From NCBI GenBank assembly GCA_965197665.1, contig CBDANO010000005.1, positions 62,001-126,000 of the forward strand: a stretch of 64,000 nucleotides of DNA. Reading direction: 5' to 3'. Each line of letters opens with the position of its first letter. Position 1 is the stretch's first letter. Shown here in pieces: positions 17,308 through 25,933 of this stretch. The position numbers and the translations under genes are program-made. Under the pieces are notes generated by a model. The model saw only the letters and a list, made by a program, of their open reading frames with translations, searched no databases and was not told the origin of the DNA. This stretch comes from CBDANO01 sp965197665. Lineage in GTDB: Bacteria > Chloroflexota > Dehalococcoidia > Lucifugimonadales > UBA3495.

Positions 17308-17790
17308 TCATTTTCTCATTTTGTCGCCGGCGTCCAGCACCGCACGCACTATCTTGTCATAGCCCGTGCAGCGGCACAGGTTGCCGGCGAGCCAGTGGCG
17401 CACTCGAGCTTCGTCGGCGTCAGGCTCCTCTTCCAGCAGGCTCTTGGCGGCTACGATGAAACCCGGAGTGCAGATGCCGCATTGAAGCGCAGCGTTTTCC
17501 AGGAAGGCCTGCTGCAATGGATGCAGCCCCTCGGGAGTCGCTAGGCCCTCGATGGTAGTGATTTCCTTGCCTTGGGCTTCGACGCCAAGGACCAAGCAGG
17601 AATCGACGATGCGGCCGTCGAACATAATGGTGCAGGCGCCGCAATTCCCGTCGTTGCAGCCTTCCTTGGTGCCGGTGAGGCCGATAACGTCCCTCAAGCA
17701 TTCGAGCAAGCTTTGGCGGGGCTCGCACAGGAAGTTGACTTCCTCACCGTTTATCGTGGTCTGTACGTGGACTACTCCAGGCATGTTCAT
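17308..17790 (-). CDS. Mo-hydroxylase 2Fe-2S subunit
   Basis: A 160-residue electron-transfer subunit with two 2Fe-2S clusters. The plant-type cluster motif is CNDGNCGACTIMFDG and the second, C-G-x-C...C-R-C, is in ALQCGICTPGFI and GNLCRCTGYDKIVRAV. It carries electrons from the Mo centre to the FAD subunit. Its start overlaps the FAD gene stop by 4 bases (ATGA), showing translational coupling. Confidence 0.95.
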   Translation of the reverse strand: MNMPGVVHVQTTINGEEVNFLCEPRQSLLECLRDVIGLTGTKEGCNDGNCGACTIMFDGRIVDSCLVLGVEAQGKEITTIEGLATPEGLHPLQQAFLENAALQCGICTPGFIVAAKSLLEEEPDADEARVRHWLAGNLCRCTGYDKIVRAVLDAGDKMRK

Positions 17791-18671
17791 TCCCCCCTGG
17801 CTCGTTGGATAGCGTTGTTCAGCGTACGCCGCGTCAACACCCCTACTAGGTGGGTGCGTTGTCTTATGGTGCCCCTCATGTCGTTTATTGGCTTGGCGTC
17901 GACCATGGCCTTTTCCGACGCTTCTTGGATGGCGTCCTCGGAGACCGGCTTACCCGCCAGGCTGTCGCCGGCGTCTCTGGCCAGCACCGGAGTAGGCGCC
18001 ACCGAAGCCAAGGCGATGCGGGCCGACACGAAGTTCCGGCCCGAGGGGTCGAGTACCACCGAGGTCCCTACTCCCGCCACCGCGATGTCCATCTCGTTCC
18101 GGGGGATGAAGCGAAGGTAGTTGGCCCCGGAATGGGGTTGGGGCGGCGGAATGTTGATGGATACCAGGACCTCGCCCGGTTGCAGGACGTTCTGTCCCGG
18201 GCCGGTGCAAAAGTCCTCGGCAGGTATTTGGCGGTCGCCGTTGGGTCCGGTGACGCGGCACACCCCATTCAGCACGATGACCGGCGGAATGGAGTCTCCG
18301 CTGGGCGCGGCGTTGCACAGGTTGCCGCCTATACTGGCCCGGCCCTGGATCTGGATGCCTCCAATCAAGGCGGCGGCGTCGATCAAACCGGGATAGTTGG
18401 CGTTCACCGCTTGGTCCTGGTAGATGCGGTAGCAAGGAACGGCGGCGCCCAGCACCAAGCCCCCTTGAGGATCGTAGGAAAGCTCGTTGAGCTCCGGAAT
18501 ATTCTTTACGTCGACAATCAGGTCGGCGCCGCGGCGGCCCCCCCGGAGCTGCACTAAGATATCGGTACCGCCGGCTATGGGCTTGGCCCGGTCTCCCTTG
18601 GCAGCCATCAACTCCACGGCTTCGCTGAGCGTATTTGGCGCTGCAAAATCAATCCATTCCAATTGGGTCAC
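17787..18671 (-). CDS. Mo-hydroxylase FAD-binding subunit
   Basis: The 294-residue FAD subunit carries the pyrophosphate-binding motif AKPIAGGTDILVQLRGG near residue 30 and the second FAD motif IQGRASIGGNLCNAAPSGDS (about 110-129), then the CoxM-type C-terminal domain. It is the first gene of the operon. About 155 bases upstream hold no clear promoter. Confidence 0.93.
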   Translation of the reverse strand: MTQLEWIDFAAPNTLSEAVELMAAKGDRAKPIAGGTDILVQLRGGRRGADLIVDVKNIPELNELSYDPQGGLVLGAAVPCYRIYQDQAVNANYPGLIDAAALIGGIQIQGRASIGGNLCNAAPSGDSIPPVIVLNGVCRVTGPNGDRQIPAEDFCTGPGQNVLQPGEVLVSINIPPPQPHSGANYLRFIPRNEMDIAVAGVGTSVVLDPSGRNFVSARIALASVAPTPVLARDAGDSLAGKPVSEDAIQEASEKAMVDAKPINDMRGTIRQRTHLVGVLTRRTLNNAIQRARGE

Positions 18672-18827
18672 CTCCTCAGCGAACTATACTATCATCCGAG
18701 TGCAGGCGCATCAAGCAACCCTTTCCGGCAGTGAACATGTCCTTCTAAAATAAAGAACACTCTCGTCCTCTGACATCGTAAAGGCGAGGGTGTCCCGGAA
18801 ACTGACTACGAAGGGGCGGCGTACGGG

Positions 18828-19199
18828 TTAATCGGGCCTGATATTGAGAATCTTGCTGACGAGGTCTCGAATGTCCGGGAGGCAGGTTTCCAAGTCTTCC
18901 GGTTCCATCCAATCGTTATAGAAGTTGGCGTGACATGATAGGGCTAGATTGAACGCCAAGCGGATCGACGTGTCGTCTTGCTCAATGGCCAACTGTAACG
19001 CGGCTTGGCGGCGCTGAGAGTACTTGGCATGGGGCATTCCGCGGCTGGCACAGTAAGCTTTGAGCGCCTGACTGGTTGCCCCCCATAGCTTTTCGGAACC
19101 CTGGACAAGCTCCCCGGCAGCGATTTCGCGGCCGGCGTCGTCCAAGAGTTTCTGGGCCAAGCGGGTGTGCTTTCGCGCCGGAGTTTCGGTGGAAGCCAT
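18828..19199 (-). CDS. PaREP1/HEPN-like small helical protein
   Basis: The 123-residue helical protein contains A-x-x-L-x-x-A-x-x-E-I-x-x-G-E-L-V-Q-G-S-E-K-L-W-G-A, the pattern of PaREP1/HEPN-type proteins, in which a helix pair follows G-x-x-x-Q-A-S-E-K-x-W-x-A-A. HEPN proteins often pair with a nucleotidyltransferase; none is adjacent here. The family assignment is by pattern and moderately sure. Role unknown. Confidence 0.6.
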   Translation of the reverse strand: MASTETPARKHTRLAQKLLDDAGREIAAGELVQGSEKLWGATSQALKAYCASRGMPHAKYSQRRQAALQLAIEQDDTSIRLAFNLALSCHANFYNDWMEPEDLETCLPDIRDLVSKILNIRPD

Positions 19200-19249
19200 A
19201 ATCCGTTTCCCTACAGGGTTGGAGTCTTGTCTCAGTGCTCATCCCAAGG

Positions 19250-19840
19250 TTAGCAGCCCCGGGCGCGCCACACAACACCGCCGGCCCAGTGCAGCACTTG
19301 GCGGCGAGGCGGCGGACTGCCGCGTAGGTGTCCTCGTCGAAGCCCAGCAGGGCGCGGTTGGTGTCGGCGTCGGCCAGGTAAGCGGGCTTTAGCTCCTTGT
19401 CCCGGAACTCCCTCGAAGATGGCCTCCGCGGTGGCTAGCTGCTCGTCGCTCAGGGGGCGGAAGTCCAGCAACGGCAGGGATTCGGCAGAGGTGATAGTCA
19501 TCTCCCCGCGCCCTGCCACTTGGCGGTTCGCGTGCCACCAATAAGATAGCAGACCCAATGTGTTGTTGCCCCACAGAGTAAAGACATGATCGAATTGCAG
19601 ATTGTCAAAGTTGACGTTCGGCCATGTTCGACCGCCGATACTCCGTTGGGTAGTGAAAGTTATTGCCAACGGTTGTGAGTTGAACCTGAAGTCGCAGTTC
19701 AGATGCGCGCGGCTGGCGGTGGACCACACATTAGCGGACGTCTCTTCCACCCTTGGTATGACTCTTAGCTGAGAGTCGGGGTCGCGAAGAATTGATGTGG
19801 AGTCTGAGAAACTCGTTTTCAGCGTGCCCCGTTGGGTGTA
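19250..19840 (-). pseudogene. Frameshifted C-terminal fragment of a large DNA-methyltransferase-like gene
   Basis: Open from about 19840 with no good start codon, the frame encodes an RTWPNVNFDN...TLGLLSYWWHANRQ...GEMTITSAESLPLLD segment, which I recognise as the C-terminal region of large class I DNA methyltransferase-like proteins. Near 19415 the reading shifts: the +1 frame then continues sensibly with FRDKELKPAYLADADTN and LLGFDEDTYAAVRRLAAK. A stop lies directly upstream at 19841-19843. Its missing N-terminal half appears at 21428-21810, beyond an inserted cassette. Family naming is from memory of conserved segments. Confidence 0.65.
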
Positions 19841-20089
19841 TTAGGGAAAGGATTCACTTTCTTCAGGGTCATCAGACATGTCGATGCTATCCGGAAGCTG
19901 CCGTGGGAGCACTACCAAGCCTAATACATCAACACTCTTATAGCCCCGCTCCAGCCAATTCGACCTTCCAATGGTTTTCCAAGAATAAATCTCACCTTTC
20001 ACACTCTGGGCAAGGTCTTCGGCTTGTTCGTATTCAAGCGAATCAAAGAACTCAACGTCTTCCAATATAAGATGTAGTGTCTGTTTCAT
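19841..20089 (-). CDS. Small hypothetical protein of the inserted R-M cassette
   Basis: I do not recognise this 82-residue acidic protein. It starts MKQTLHLILEDVEFFDSLEYE, holds EQAEDLAQSVKGEIYSWKTIG, and ends in DMSDDPEESESFP. It follows the PLD nuclease gene by 17 bases in the same AT-richer block. The stop codon sits at the junction with the older methyltransferase-like fragment. A role within the R-M cassette is only guessed from position. Confidence 0.55.
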   Translation of the reverse strand: MKQTLHLILEDVEFFDSLEYEQAEDLAQSVKGEIYSWKTIGRSNWLERGYKSVDVLGLVVLPRQLPDSIDMSDDPEESESFP

Positions 20090-20106
20090 AACAAATCCTT
20101 TTGTGC

Positions 20107-20934
20107 CTAACTCATTGTGCGCCTGTATTGTCCTGGACTAACAAACTCAACTATTCCTAAGTCACGCAACCTTTGAAGCTGTTGGCGTAGCTTTGCTTCT
20201 ACGTGTTGATTTTCAGGATACTCCTTAGCTGCCACACTCCCACATTCATTAACCAAATCCCGCAATTGGAATCCACTCTCTGGCATAGCCAATACTCCAC
20301 GCAAAGTGAGTTTCAGCCAGCCTCTGAATCCATTCAATAACATGTCGGTATCAGATATTGAAAATGTCGCCTCTACTGCGGACACATTGTCTATCGGCAC
20401 AATGTCGGAGGGTTTGGGTAGAGATGTTTTGATAGATTTCAGAGGGAGATATAGGGATTCGAGTTCCTTAAGCGTCATTTTGTGGGGCAGCCTATCAGCA
20501 CCAAGTCCACTCAACAGAGATTTGGCGAGTTGTTTCACCAGTTGTTTATCTTCCGTGGCCAGACCGCATTCAAAATTACGATACATTCCGGAAAATGTGG
20601 CGTTTGCGGATGTTACCAACGCAGAACTGTGATCGAAAATATATATTTTAGCGTGAAAATTGCTCAAACTATGAATCACGATACCATCGTTTGCGAGGTT
20701 GCAAAGGGTATCTAGATTGGAAGCTCCGAGAGCGAAATCTCGCAAGTCTGTTCGAGTGACCAGCATCCGAGACATATCTTTGGAGACCAAGTCAGTTAAA
20801 TTGATGATTCCATCGTTCACATACGGGCTAGCGACAAGTATTCGTGATTCGCAACTTCTCGCACGGGCAGCCAACCAATCGAATGTTGGTGTAGTGACGA
20901 TTTGTGAGGCGCTATTCTTCTTCTTAGTTTCCAT
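20107..20934 (-). CDS. PLD-family restriction endonuclease-like protein
   Basis: The 275-residue protein has a single phospholipase-D motif, H-x-K-x4-D in FHAKIYIFDHSSALVTSANAT (residues near 92-112), with the S/N following as in one-HKD nucleases such as BfiI and NgoFVII, which work as dimers. The C-terminal ~80 residues (FQLRDLVNECGS...YPENQHVEAKLRQQLQRLRDLG) match the winged-helix tail found on several type II restriction enzymes. It is next to a truncated DNA methyltransferase gene. GC is about 42% in 20101-20160 (counted), well below the flanks, so recent transfer is likely. With the partner methyltransferase truncated, it is probably inactive or silent. Confidence 0.8.
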   Translation of the reverse strand: METKKKNSASQIVTTPTFDWLAARARSCESRILVASPYVNDGIINLTDLVSKDMSRMLVTRTDLRDFALGASNLDTLCNLANDGIVIHSLSNFHAKIYIFDHSSALVTSANATFSGMYRNFECGLATEDKQLVKQLAKSLLSGLGADRLPHKMTLKELESLYLPLKSIKTSLPKPSDIVPIDNVSAVEATFSISDTDMLLNGFRGWLKLTLRGVLAMPESGFQLRDLVNECGSVAAKEYPENQHVEAKLRQQLQRLRDLGIVEFVSPGQYRRTMS

Positions 20935-20973
20935 TTCGATTCTAAGAGCGGCATCCCGGAGAACCGAGTTCAG

Positions 20974-21492
20974 TCAGTTCCGAAATAGAGACTGCCGGAC
21001 GACCTTTTGAACCAAATCCGTCGTCTCGTTGCCTAGATTCGGCGGCGGGTTTGGTTTCTCCCACGTGATGTCGTTGAGTATACGGAACCCTAACTGAAGC
21101 ATCGCCATCCCAACGCTCAGGTATATGTGTACTGTACCAGTTACCCATATTGTTCCAACTGGTTTAAGAATTCTGAGGCACTCGGCGAGCCAGATACGGT
21201 TGAACTCGTTATCGCTTTCTAAGCCGTTGCTTCTGTCCCATTCGCCCTTGTTGACCTTTACCATCTTACCTGCAACGCAAGTGATGCCATCGTTCGAAAG
21301 GAAATAAGGTGGGTCTGTCCAAACACAGTCGATAGAGTTATCCTCAATTGAGGCCATTAGCTCAAGAGCGTCGCCATGGTAGAGACTCGACAGCTCGTCA
21401 CCTGATTGCCAATAGAGGTTCAAAGCTTTACTTCCTGCTGAAAAAATCAGTTGGATCGTCCTTACCCCATGACGAGTCTCGCACAAATGCAT
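20974..21492 (-). pseudogene. Truncated site-specific DNA methyltransferase (N4-cytosine/N6-adenine type)
   Basis: The segment from SLYHGDALELMASIEDNSIDCVWTDPPY to ILNDITWEKPNPPPNLG is the N-terminal half of a DNA methyltransferase, with catalytic motif IV DPPY and the early position typical of the beta class. After NLG the frame runs into an unrelated 18-residue end and stops; the SAM-binding F-x-G-x-G motif and target-recognition part are missing. The true start is uncertain: the first ~35 codons overlap the fragment at 21428-21810 in another frame. It would have protected against the PLD nuclease. Confidence 0.75.
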
Positions 21493-21810
21493 CTAGAAAA
21501 CCAGTGTCGATGATCATTTCTAGCTTCCAGAAATCACTCAGCGACCGCTCGGTGAACACGCTGTACGATAAGAGCGCATCCTTGAAGGCCGCTGGCAGCT
21601 CGCCGGCGTCGCCGACCTCTTCCGGGTAGCGGAGGGCGACGGCGGCCTCCATAAAGCGGGAGTGCACGGTGGCCTCCAGCCCAAGGCGGTCTGCGGCCTA
21701 TTTCTCCGCCGTGAGCGCGGGCAGGTACTCCGCCTCGATTACCACCGGGGAGCGGTCCGGTGCGGTGATTAACACATCGGGGTGCAGGTCGCTGTTGACC
21801 GCTACGCTTC
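21428..21810 (-). pseudogene. N-terminal fragment of the methyltransferase-like gene, with in-frame TAG
   Basis: The frame reads SDLHPDVLITAPDRSPVVIEAEY...LTAEK, then TAG (21698-21700), then AADRLGLEATVHSRFMEAAVALRYPEEVG...LSYSVFTER. This matches the N-terminal region expected for the same family as 19250-19840. After SVFTER the sequence stops fitting the family, so the cassette junction is probably near 21540. The stop codon and truncation show that the gene is dead. Confidence 0.6.
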
Positions 21811-21811
21811 C

Positions 21812-21940
21812 CGGTTAGATCAAAGTTGGAGTGTGGCGGACTGCGCCAGTTTTATATTGATGGAAGAACGGGACATTCGGGAAGCGTTAGCCTTCGACCG
21901 CCACTTCGAGCAGGCTGGATTCGTTGCTCTCTTGCGTTAG
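21812..21940 (+). pseudogene. C-terminal fragment of a PIN-domain (VapC-type) toxin gene
   Basis: In the plus frame ending at TAG 21938-21940, the peptide SVADCASFILMEERDIREAL then AFDRHFEQAGFVALL is the C-terminal end of a VapC-like PIN protein (usual W-S-L-x-D-C-x-S-F...A-x-x-x-D-x-H-F-x-x-A-G-F). The first acidic residues and start are missing; the break lies near 21812, at the end of the methyltransferase-like fragment. Confidence 0.7.
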
Positions 21941-21973
21941 GCCCGCGGTCTCGGGACCCGCCGCGACATGCTC

Positions 21974-22492
21974 CTACGGGTCGTCAGACACCCGGCCCAA
22001 TACTAGGCCTGCCAAGTCTCTCATTGAGCCGTCTCTAAGGGGGGTCGGCGCAGCTCGGGAGAGGGAGGCCGGGTTCAAGTCGGACCAGCCTTCGTCGGCT
22101 GCCCTTTCCACCTCGGATAGGGCGGCCCGCCAAGCCTCATTGGAGTCCGGGGAGTCCGGCGGCAAACCTTGGGGGTAGACTTCCCCGGCTGACGGCCCCC
22201 GGAACAGCACGAGCAAGGGCAAGCGGTCTCTGGCAAATTCCAGCCTTGACAGAAAGCCTTCAACGGTACTGGACACACCGTGTTGCCCGAATATCATCAC
22301 GTGTTCGAACCCGGCGTTTCGCGCCTTGAAGCTGGAACGGAACTCGCGGAATATGTCGTGGGCGTAACTGGCTTCAGGCGTTACCAAGAACAGGGCGTAG
22401 ACCGGGAACCGCCCGGACGGCCCGGCGGACAGGTCCCGGTACCATCCGGACAGCTTGTCCAAATCGTGTTGGTCGGCGTGGCTTCGGGTCAA
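21974..22492 (-). CDS. Hypothetical protein
   Basis: I do not recognise this 172-residue protein. It has no signal peptide or membrane segment. A central alternating region (FPVYALFLVTPEASYAHDIF, FEHVMIFGQHG, RLPLLVLFRGP) suggests an alpha/beta fold. GC and codon use match the chromosome. It ends 12 bases before the VOC gene's stop side on the same strand, and may be the downstream gene of that unit or independent. Confidence 0.6.
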   Translation of the reverse strand: MTRSHADQHDLDKLSGWYRDLSAGPSGRFPVYALFLVTPEASYAHDIFREFRSSFKARNAGFEHVMIFGQHGVSSTVEGFLSRLEFARDRLPLLVLFRGPSAGEVYPQGLPPDSPDSNEAWRAALSEVERAADEGWSDLNPASLSRAAPTPLRDGSMRDLAGLVLGRVSDDP

Positions 22493-22504
22493 CAGCGAAA
22501 TCCT

Positions 22505-22960
22505 CTAACCCGCGTCGCCGTCGTCGAACTGCACCAGGATTCCATCGGGATCATAGGCAAAGAAAGTCCTGACGTTGCCGCTCGCGTCGGCGAAAGCATC
22601 CATCCCGCCCGCCAGTTGCACACCCTTGGAAATTAGTGTTTCGGCCAAGGCCTTTACGTCCCGGACCGTGAAGGAAAGGTGGCTTACGCCCACTTGGTCC
22701 AGTTTGATGGGCTGGCCGTCGGCCTGATCGCCCGGGTGGCTGGTCAAGACCAAAAAGGGCGTTCGATCCTCGCCATAGGCCACGTGCACGGTGCGCCGGG
22801 TCTTGCGGGGGTGTTTGTAGGTGTGGGGCAGGCCCCCTTGGCTGGTATCCTGCACTTCGTCTTTCTTTATCCACATGCCTAGAATGTCGCGGTAGAAGGC
22901 CAGGGACTTGTCCATGTCCCGGACGCAAATAGCGATATGGGAAACGCCGGTGGCTTCCAT
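22505..22960 (-). CDS. VOC-superfamily (glyoxalase/dioxygenase fold) protein
   Basis: A 151-residue vicinal oxygen chelate protein with paired beta-alpha-beta-beta-beta modules: GVSHIAICVRDMDKSLAFYR at the start and GVSHLSFTVRDVKALAETL in the second half, ending in AYDPDGILVQFDD. The metal ligands His (residue ~8), the second-module His and the final Glu/Gln position can be placed, with Gln in place of the usual Glu in ILVQF. Substrate unknown. Confidence 0.88.
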   Translation of the reverse strand: MEATGVSHIAICVRDMDKSLAFYRDILGMWIKKDEVQDTSQGGLPHTYKHPRKTRRTVHVAYGEDRTPFLVLTSHPGDQADGQPIKLDQVGVSHLSFTVRDVKALAETLISKGVQLAGGMDAFADASGNVRTFFAYDPDGILVQFDDGDAG

Positions 22961-23049
22961 AGTAGGTTCACCTCACTTTTCCGTGGAGTGTGTGTCGAAT
23001 TTCGGGGGCATCGGAGTTAATTGAGGACTGCTACGGAGCGCAACTCATG

Positions 23050-23988
23050 CTATGCGCCGCCCAGTTTTTTGTCAAAACTTCCCATGGCGTAGGGCTTGAG
23101 CATGGCGTAGATGACGTCGTTGATGGGGGTAGGCACGCCGGCCTCTCTTCCCGCCCGGACCACGGCGCCGTTGAGGGCCTCCAGTTCCAGGGGGCGGCCG
23201 GCAGCGATGTCCGAGTGCATGGAGGCGTGAAGTTCCTCGAGAGAGCCCTCGACGTAAGCCAAGGTCTGTTCCACGACCCGCGGGTCCAATTTTACTCCCG
23301 AGGCACGGCCCACGGCAGTGATTTCCTCCAGGCAGGCTACGATTAGCTCCCGCCACTCCGGTCGGGGCATCAGTTGGGCCAGCGTCTCGCGGGCCATGGA
23401 GGTCAACCCGGCCATCATGGCGATGAACACGAACTTGGTCCAAAGGGTCTTTTGGATATCCTCCTCGAACTGGGCGGGAATCCCGGCCTTTTCCAGGGCC
23501 TCTCCGATGCGAACACCCCGACGGGACCGGCCGCCGTCGATCTCGCCGTAGGCGATGCGGACCACGTCACCGGTCTGCTTTACGACGCCGGGCCCGGCAA
23601 CGCTGGCCTCGATGTACGCCGCGCCGGGGAGCACCTTCTCTGGGCCAAAAGCGGAGGCCGCAGCCCGGTAGCTGTCTATGCCGTTCTGGAGGCAAAGGAC
23701 GGTGGTGTCCGGCCCCACGAGGGGAAGCATGGCAGGAATGGCTTCCCGGTTCTGGTAGGTCTTTACTGTTAGCAGGGCCAGGTCCACCGTTCCCACCTGC
23801 CGGGGGTCGTCGGTGGCGTCGCAGCGGACGACGAACTCTTCATGGTCGGTAATGACCTTCAGCCCGCGGGAAGCGATGGCATTCAAGTGTTGGCCTCGCG
23901 CGATCAAAGCTACCTCGTTGCCGGCCCGGCGCAACATCCCACCAAAGTTCCCCCCGACGCTGCCGGCTCCCATCACGGCTATGCGCAT
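23050..23988 (-). CDS. 2-Dehydropantoate 2-reductase family (ketopantoate reductase)
   Basis: The 312-residue NADPH-dependent reductase has the Rossmann motif GAGSVGGNFG at residues 7-16, the ALLTVKTYQ helix Lys, and the C-terminal helical domain with TKFVFIAMMAGLTSMARETL and a catalytic Glu region near ASMHSDIAAGRPLELEAL. Ketopantoate reductase in pantothenate synthesis is the named activity, but many paralogues in such genomes act on other 2-keto acids, so panE is not assigned firmly. Confidence 0.85.
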   Translation of the reverse strand: MRIAVMGAGSVGGNFGGMLRRAGNEVALIARGQHLNAIASRGLKVITDHEEFVVRCDATDDPRQVGTVDLALLTVKTYQNREAIPAMLPLVGPDTTVLCLQNGIDSYRAAASAFGPEKVLPGAAYIEASVAGPGVVKQTGDVVRIAYGEIDGGRSRRGVRIGEALEKAGIPAQFEEDIQKTLWTKFVFIAMMAGLTSMARETLAQLMPRPEWRELIVACLEEITAVGRASGVKLDPRVVEQTLAYVEGSLEELHASMHSDIAAGRPLELEALNGAVVRAGREAGVPTPINDVIYAMLKPYAMGSFDKKLGGA

Positions 23989-24093
23989 GTTTTCCCTCCA
24001 GGACTTGGCGGTTGAGAAGGGAGTCCTTCCAAAATTACCCTATCGCATTGGACGGCGCAACCGGAGCTCCCCGTCGAGACTTCCTTAAAGGGG

Positions 24094-25086
24094 TCAACTC
24101 CGGTCCACCGTCGCCAGCACCTGCCGGGCCGCGTCGTAATTCCTTTCCCCGCCCTGTCGTATGGGGGGCACCAAGTAAATGTTGTTCAAGCCGTTGTCAC
24201 GGAACGCCTGGTACAACTCAAGGACGATGGCCACGCCCGACCTGCCTTGGGCCAACCCTTGGCGAGTCCTCTCGGGCACCGGACTGAAGACGACGCCGTC
24301 TTCTTCTAAAATCTGGAGGCCGAAGAAGACCGGCAAGGCCAGAGGCGCCCCGGCCACTGCGGCGAAAGCGTCCTGAAAACGGGCGGCGTCGGCAACGTCG
24401 AAAATCGGTTGCGAAATAAAGAAGTGGGCGCCGGCCTCGACCTTCCTATTAGCCAACAGGGCTTCTTCTTCAATGCCCCGGCCCAAGTCCAGGGTGCCGC
24501 CGACGCAGAAATTGGTGGGGGAGAGCAGCTGGGACCCGCGGAAGTCTGCGCCTTGGTTCATGTTGGATATCTCTTGAATCAGTTGAGTTGGCCGGACGTC
24601 GGCAGCCTCTTTCACCAGCCCTTCGTCGCGCCGGTTGAAGGGGTCGCCCGCCACTACGATGACGTTCTCCAAGCCCAGAAGTTGCGCCCCCAGTAGCTGG
24701 GACTGGAGGGCCAGCTTGTTCATGTCGCGGGTGGCCAGGGTGAAGGTAACGTCCTTGCCGGCCCGGTCTTTTATCGCGGCCGCCAGCATGGCGGAGTTCA
24801 CCCGCGCCGCTCGGCCCGGGTTGTAGGCCACCGCGATGAAATCCGCGTCGATATCCGCTTGCCGGAGGGCCGCCGGGTCACCGGAGCGGGGAGGCGAGAA
24901 GTCGCAGATGAACGCCGCCCGGCCAGTGCGCTCATAGCATAGCTGGGTCACTTTGGCCACGGAAAGACTTCCTTGCAAGATATTGACGGGCATACCGCGG
25001 GGGTTCCCGCCCAACTGAGGGCCTTTGGTTTTCATCCGTATACGCGGCCCGCCGCGGCGGGCCAACGGCCGCGACTTCTGTGGCAT
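24094..25086 (-). CDS. Methylenetetrahydrofolate reductase family protein
   Basis: The 330-residue barrel flavoprotein shows AFICDFSPPRSGDP (the MetF start with the catalytic acidic region shifted), LATRDMNKLALQSQLLGA and the later GAHFFISQPIFD, standard for MTHFR. It would reduce methylene-THF in one-carbon metabolism. The start is uncertain: ATG at 25086, 25035 or 24993 are in frame, and the first ~30 residues are unusually basic. There is no metH or metE beside it. Confidence 0.82.
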   Translation of the reverse strand: MPQKSRPLARRGGPRIRMKTKGPQLGGNPRGMPVNILQGSLSVAKVTQLCYERTGRAAFICDFSPPRSGDPAALRQADIDADFIAVAYNPGRAARVNSAMLAAAIKDRAGKDVTFTLATRDMNKLALQSQLLGAQLLGLENVIVVAGDPFNRRDEGLVKEAADVRPTQLIQEISNMNQGADFRGSQLLSPTNFCVGGTLDLGRGIEEEALLANRKVEAGAHFFISQPIFDVADAARFQDAFAAVAGAPLALPVFFGLQILEEDGVVFSPVPERTRQGLAQGRSGVAIVLELYQAFRDNGLNNIYLVPPIRQGGERNYDAARQVLATVDRS

Positions 25087-25177
25087 TGCTAATGGAGGGG
25101 TGTGAGGACCCGCGAGCAGCGCGGCGTGAGAAGGTGAAATGCAAGGACCTCTACCGGCGCCGGTCCACGTGACCGCT

Positions 25178-25933
25178 CTACGGGGCCGCCTGGAGTTGCT
25201 CCAGCTTCTGCCGGAACAAATCGATGGCTTTTCGCTCCGACAGTCCCATGAAGAAGCGGAACCCCTGAATATATTCGGTAATGTCCTTGGGAAGCATCAG
25301 CAACTGGTCCCTGGGTTCATTCTCATGAAACAGCACTTCCACGCCTTCCTCCAGCCCCACGTACAGCGTGTCCTCCAGCAGCAAGAAGTTATCGGGTTCC
25401 AGGTCATTTCGGGACATCCAGCGGGAGTAGACGAAAGGCAGGTTGGTCCAACGAAACCACTCTTCGCCCAAGTCGTACCTATAGGGGAACCCCCGGACCC
25501 CCAAGCGCCGGCGCAGGGCTTGGTCGTCGGTGATGAGGAAGGCGTCGTGAGGCTCGTCCATGGATACATAGGCTTCCGGTCGGACATTGTGCTTTAACGA
25601 CAACAGGACTCGTAAGAGGTGAAGCGGTGTGTCAGCCTCGCCGGTCACGCCGATACGGGCCGCCGTCAAGTCCTGCATCGGCTGCTTGGAGTACAACAAC
25701 ACGCTCCTGGAGGCTTCCGTTGTCGCAAGGCAAAATCCGGCGACCGGAACGCAGCGGTCCTCCAAGTGAAAAGAGTCGATGAGAGGAACCGGGCCGGCGT
25801 CGACCTCGCCGTTTCTTATAGCCTGGGCCACGGCGGAGGGCAACATACCGCGCAGTTCGAGGCCTCGACGCACCATGTCGATATAGAATGCTTCCCCACT
25901 TAGATAAGGGGTGCGGGCGACTTTAACCGTCAT
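25178..25933 (-). CDS. MqnA/MqnD-like periplasmic-binding-fold protein
   Basis: The 251-residue product resembles the menaquinone-pathway proteins MqnA/MqnD: an early VARTPYLSGEAFY, then the G-E-V-D-A-G-P-V-P-L-I-D-S motif where MqnA has G-x-x-D-x-x-x-x-x-x-x, and the late PFVYSRWMS... segment. MqnA dehydrates chorismate in the futalosine pathway. Sequence similarity seems distant, so a solute-binding relative is possible. Confidence 0.5.
   Translation of the reverse strand: MTVKVARTPYLSGEAFYIDMVRRGLELRGMLPSAVAQAIRNGEVDAGPVPLIDSFHLEDRCVPVAGFCLATTEASRSVLLYSKQPMQDLTAARIGVTGEADTPLHLLRVLLSLKHNVRPEAYVSMDEPHDAFLITDDQALRRRLGVRGFPYRYDLGEEWFRWTNLPFVYSRWMSRNDLEPDNFLLLEDTLYVGLEEGVEVLFHENEPRDQLLMLPKDITEYIQGFRFFMGLSERKAIDLFRQKLEQLQAAP

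Noticed and set aside
21698..21700. Evidence for genome-wide amber readthrough together with the clpX TAG
   Set aside because: This TAG is in a truncated, frameshifted gene remnant, so it needs no readthrough to explain it.
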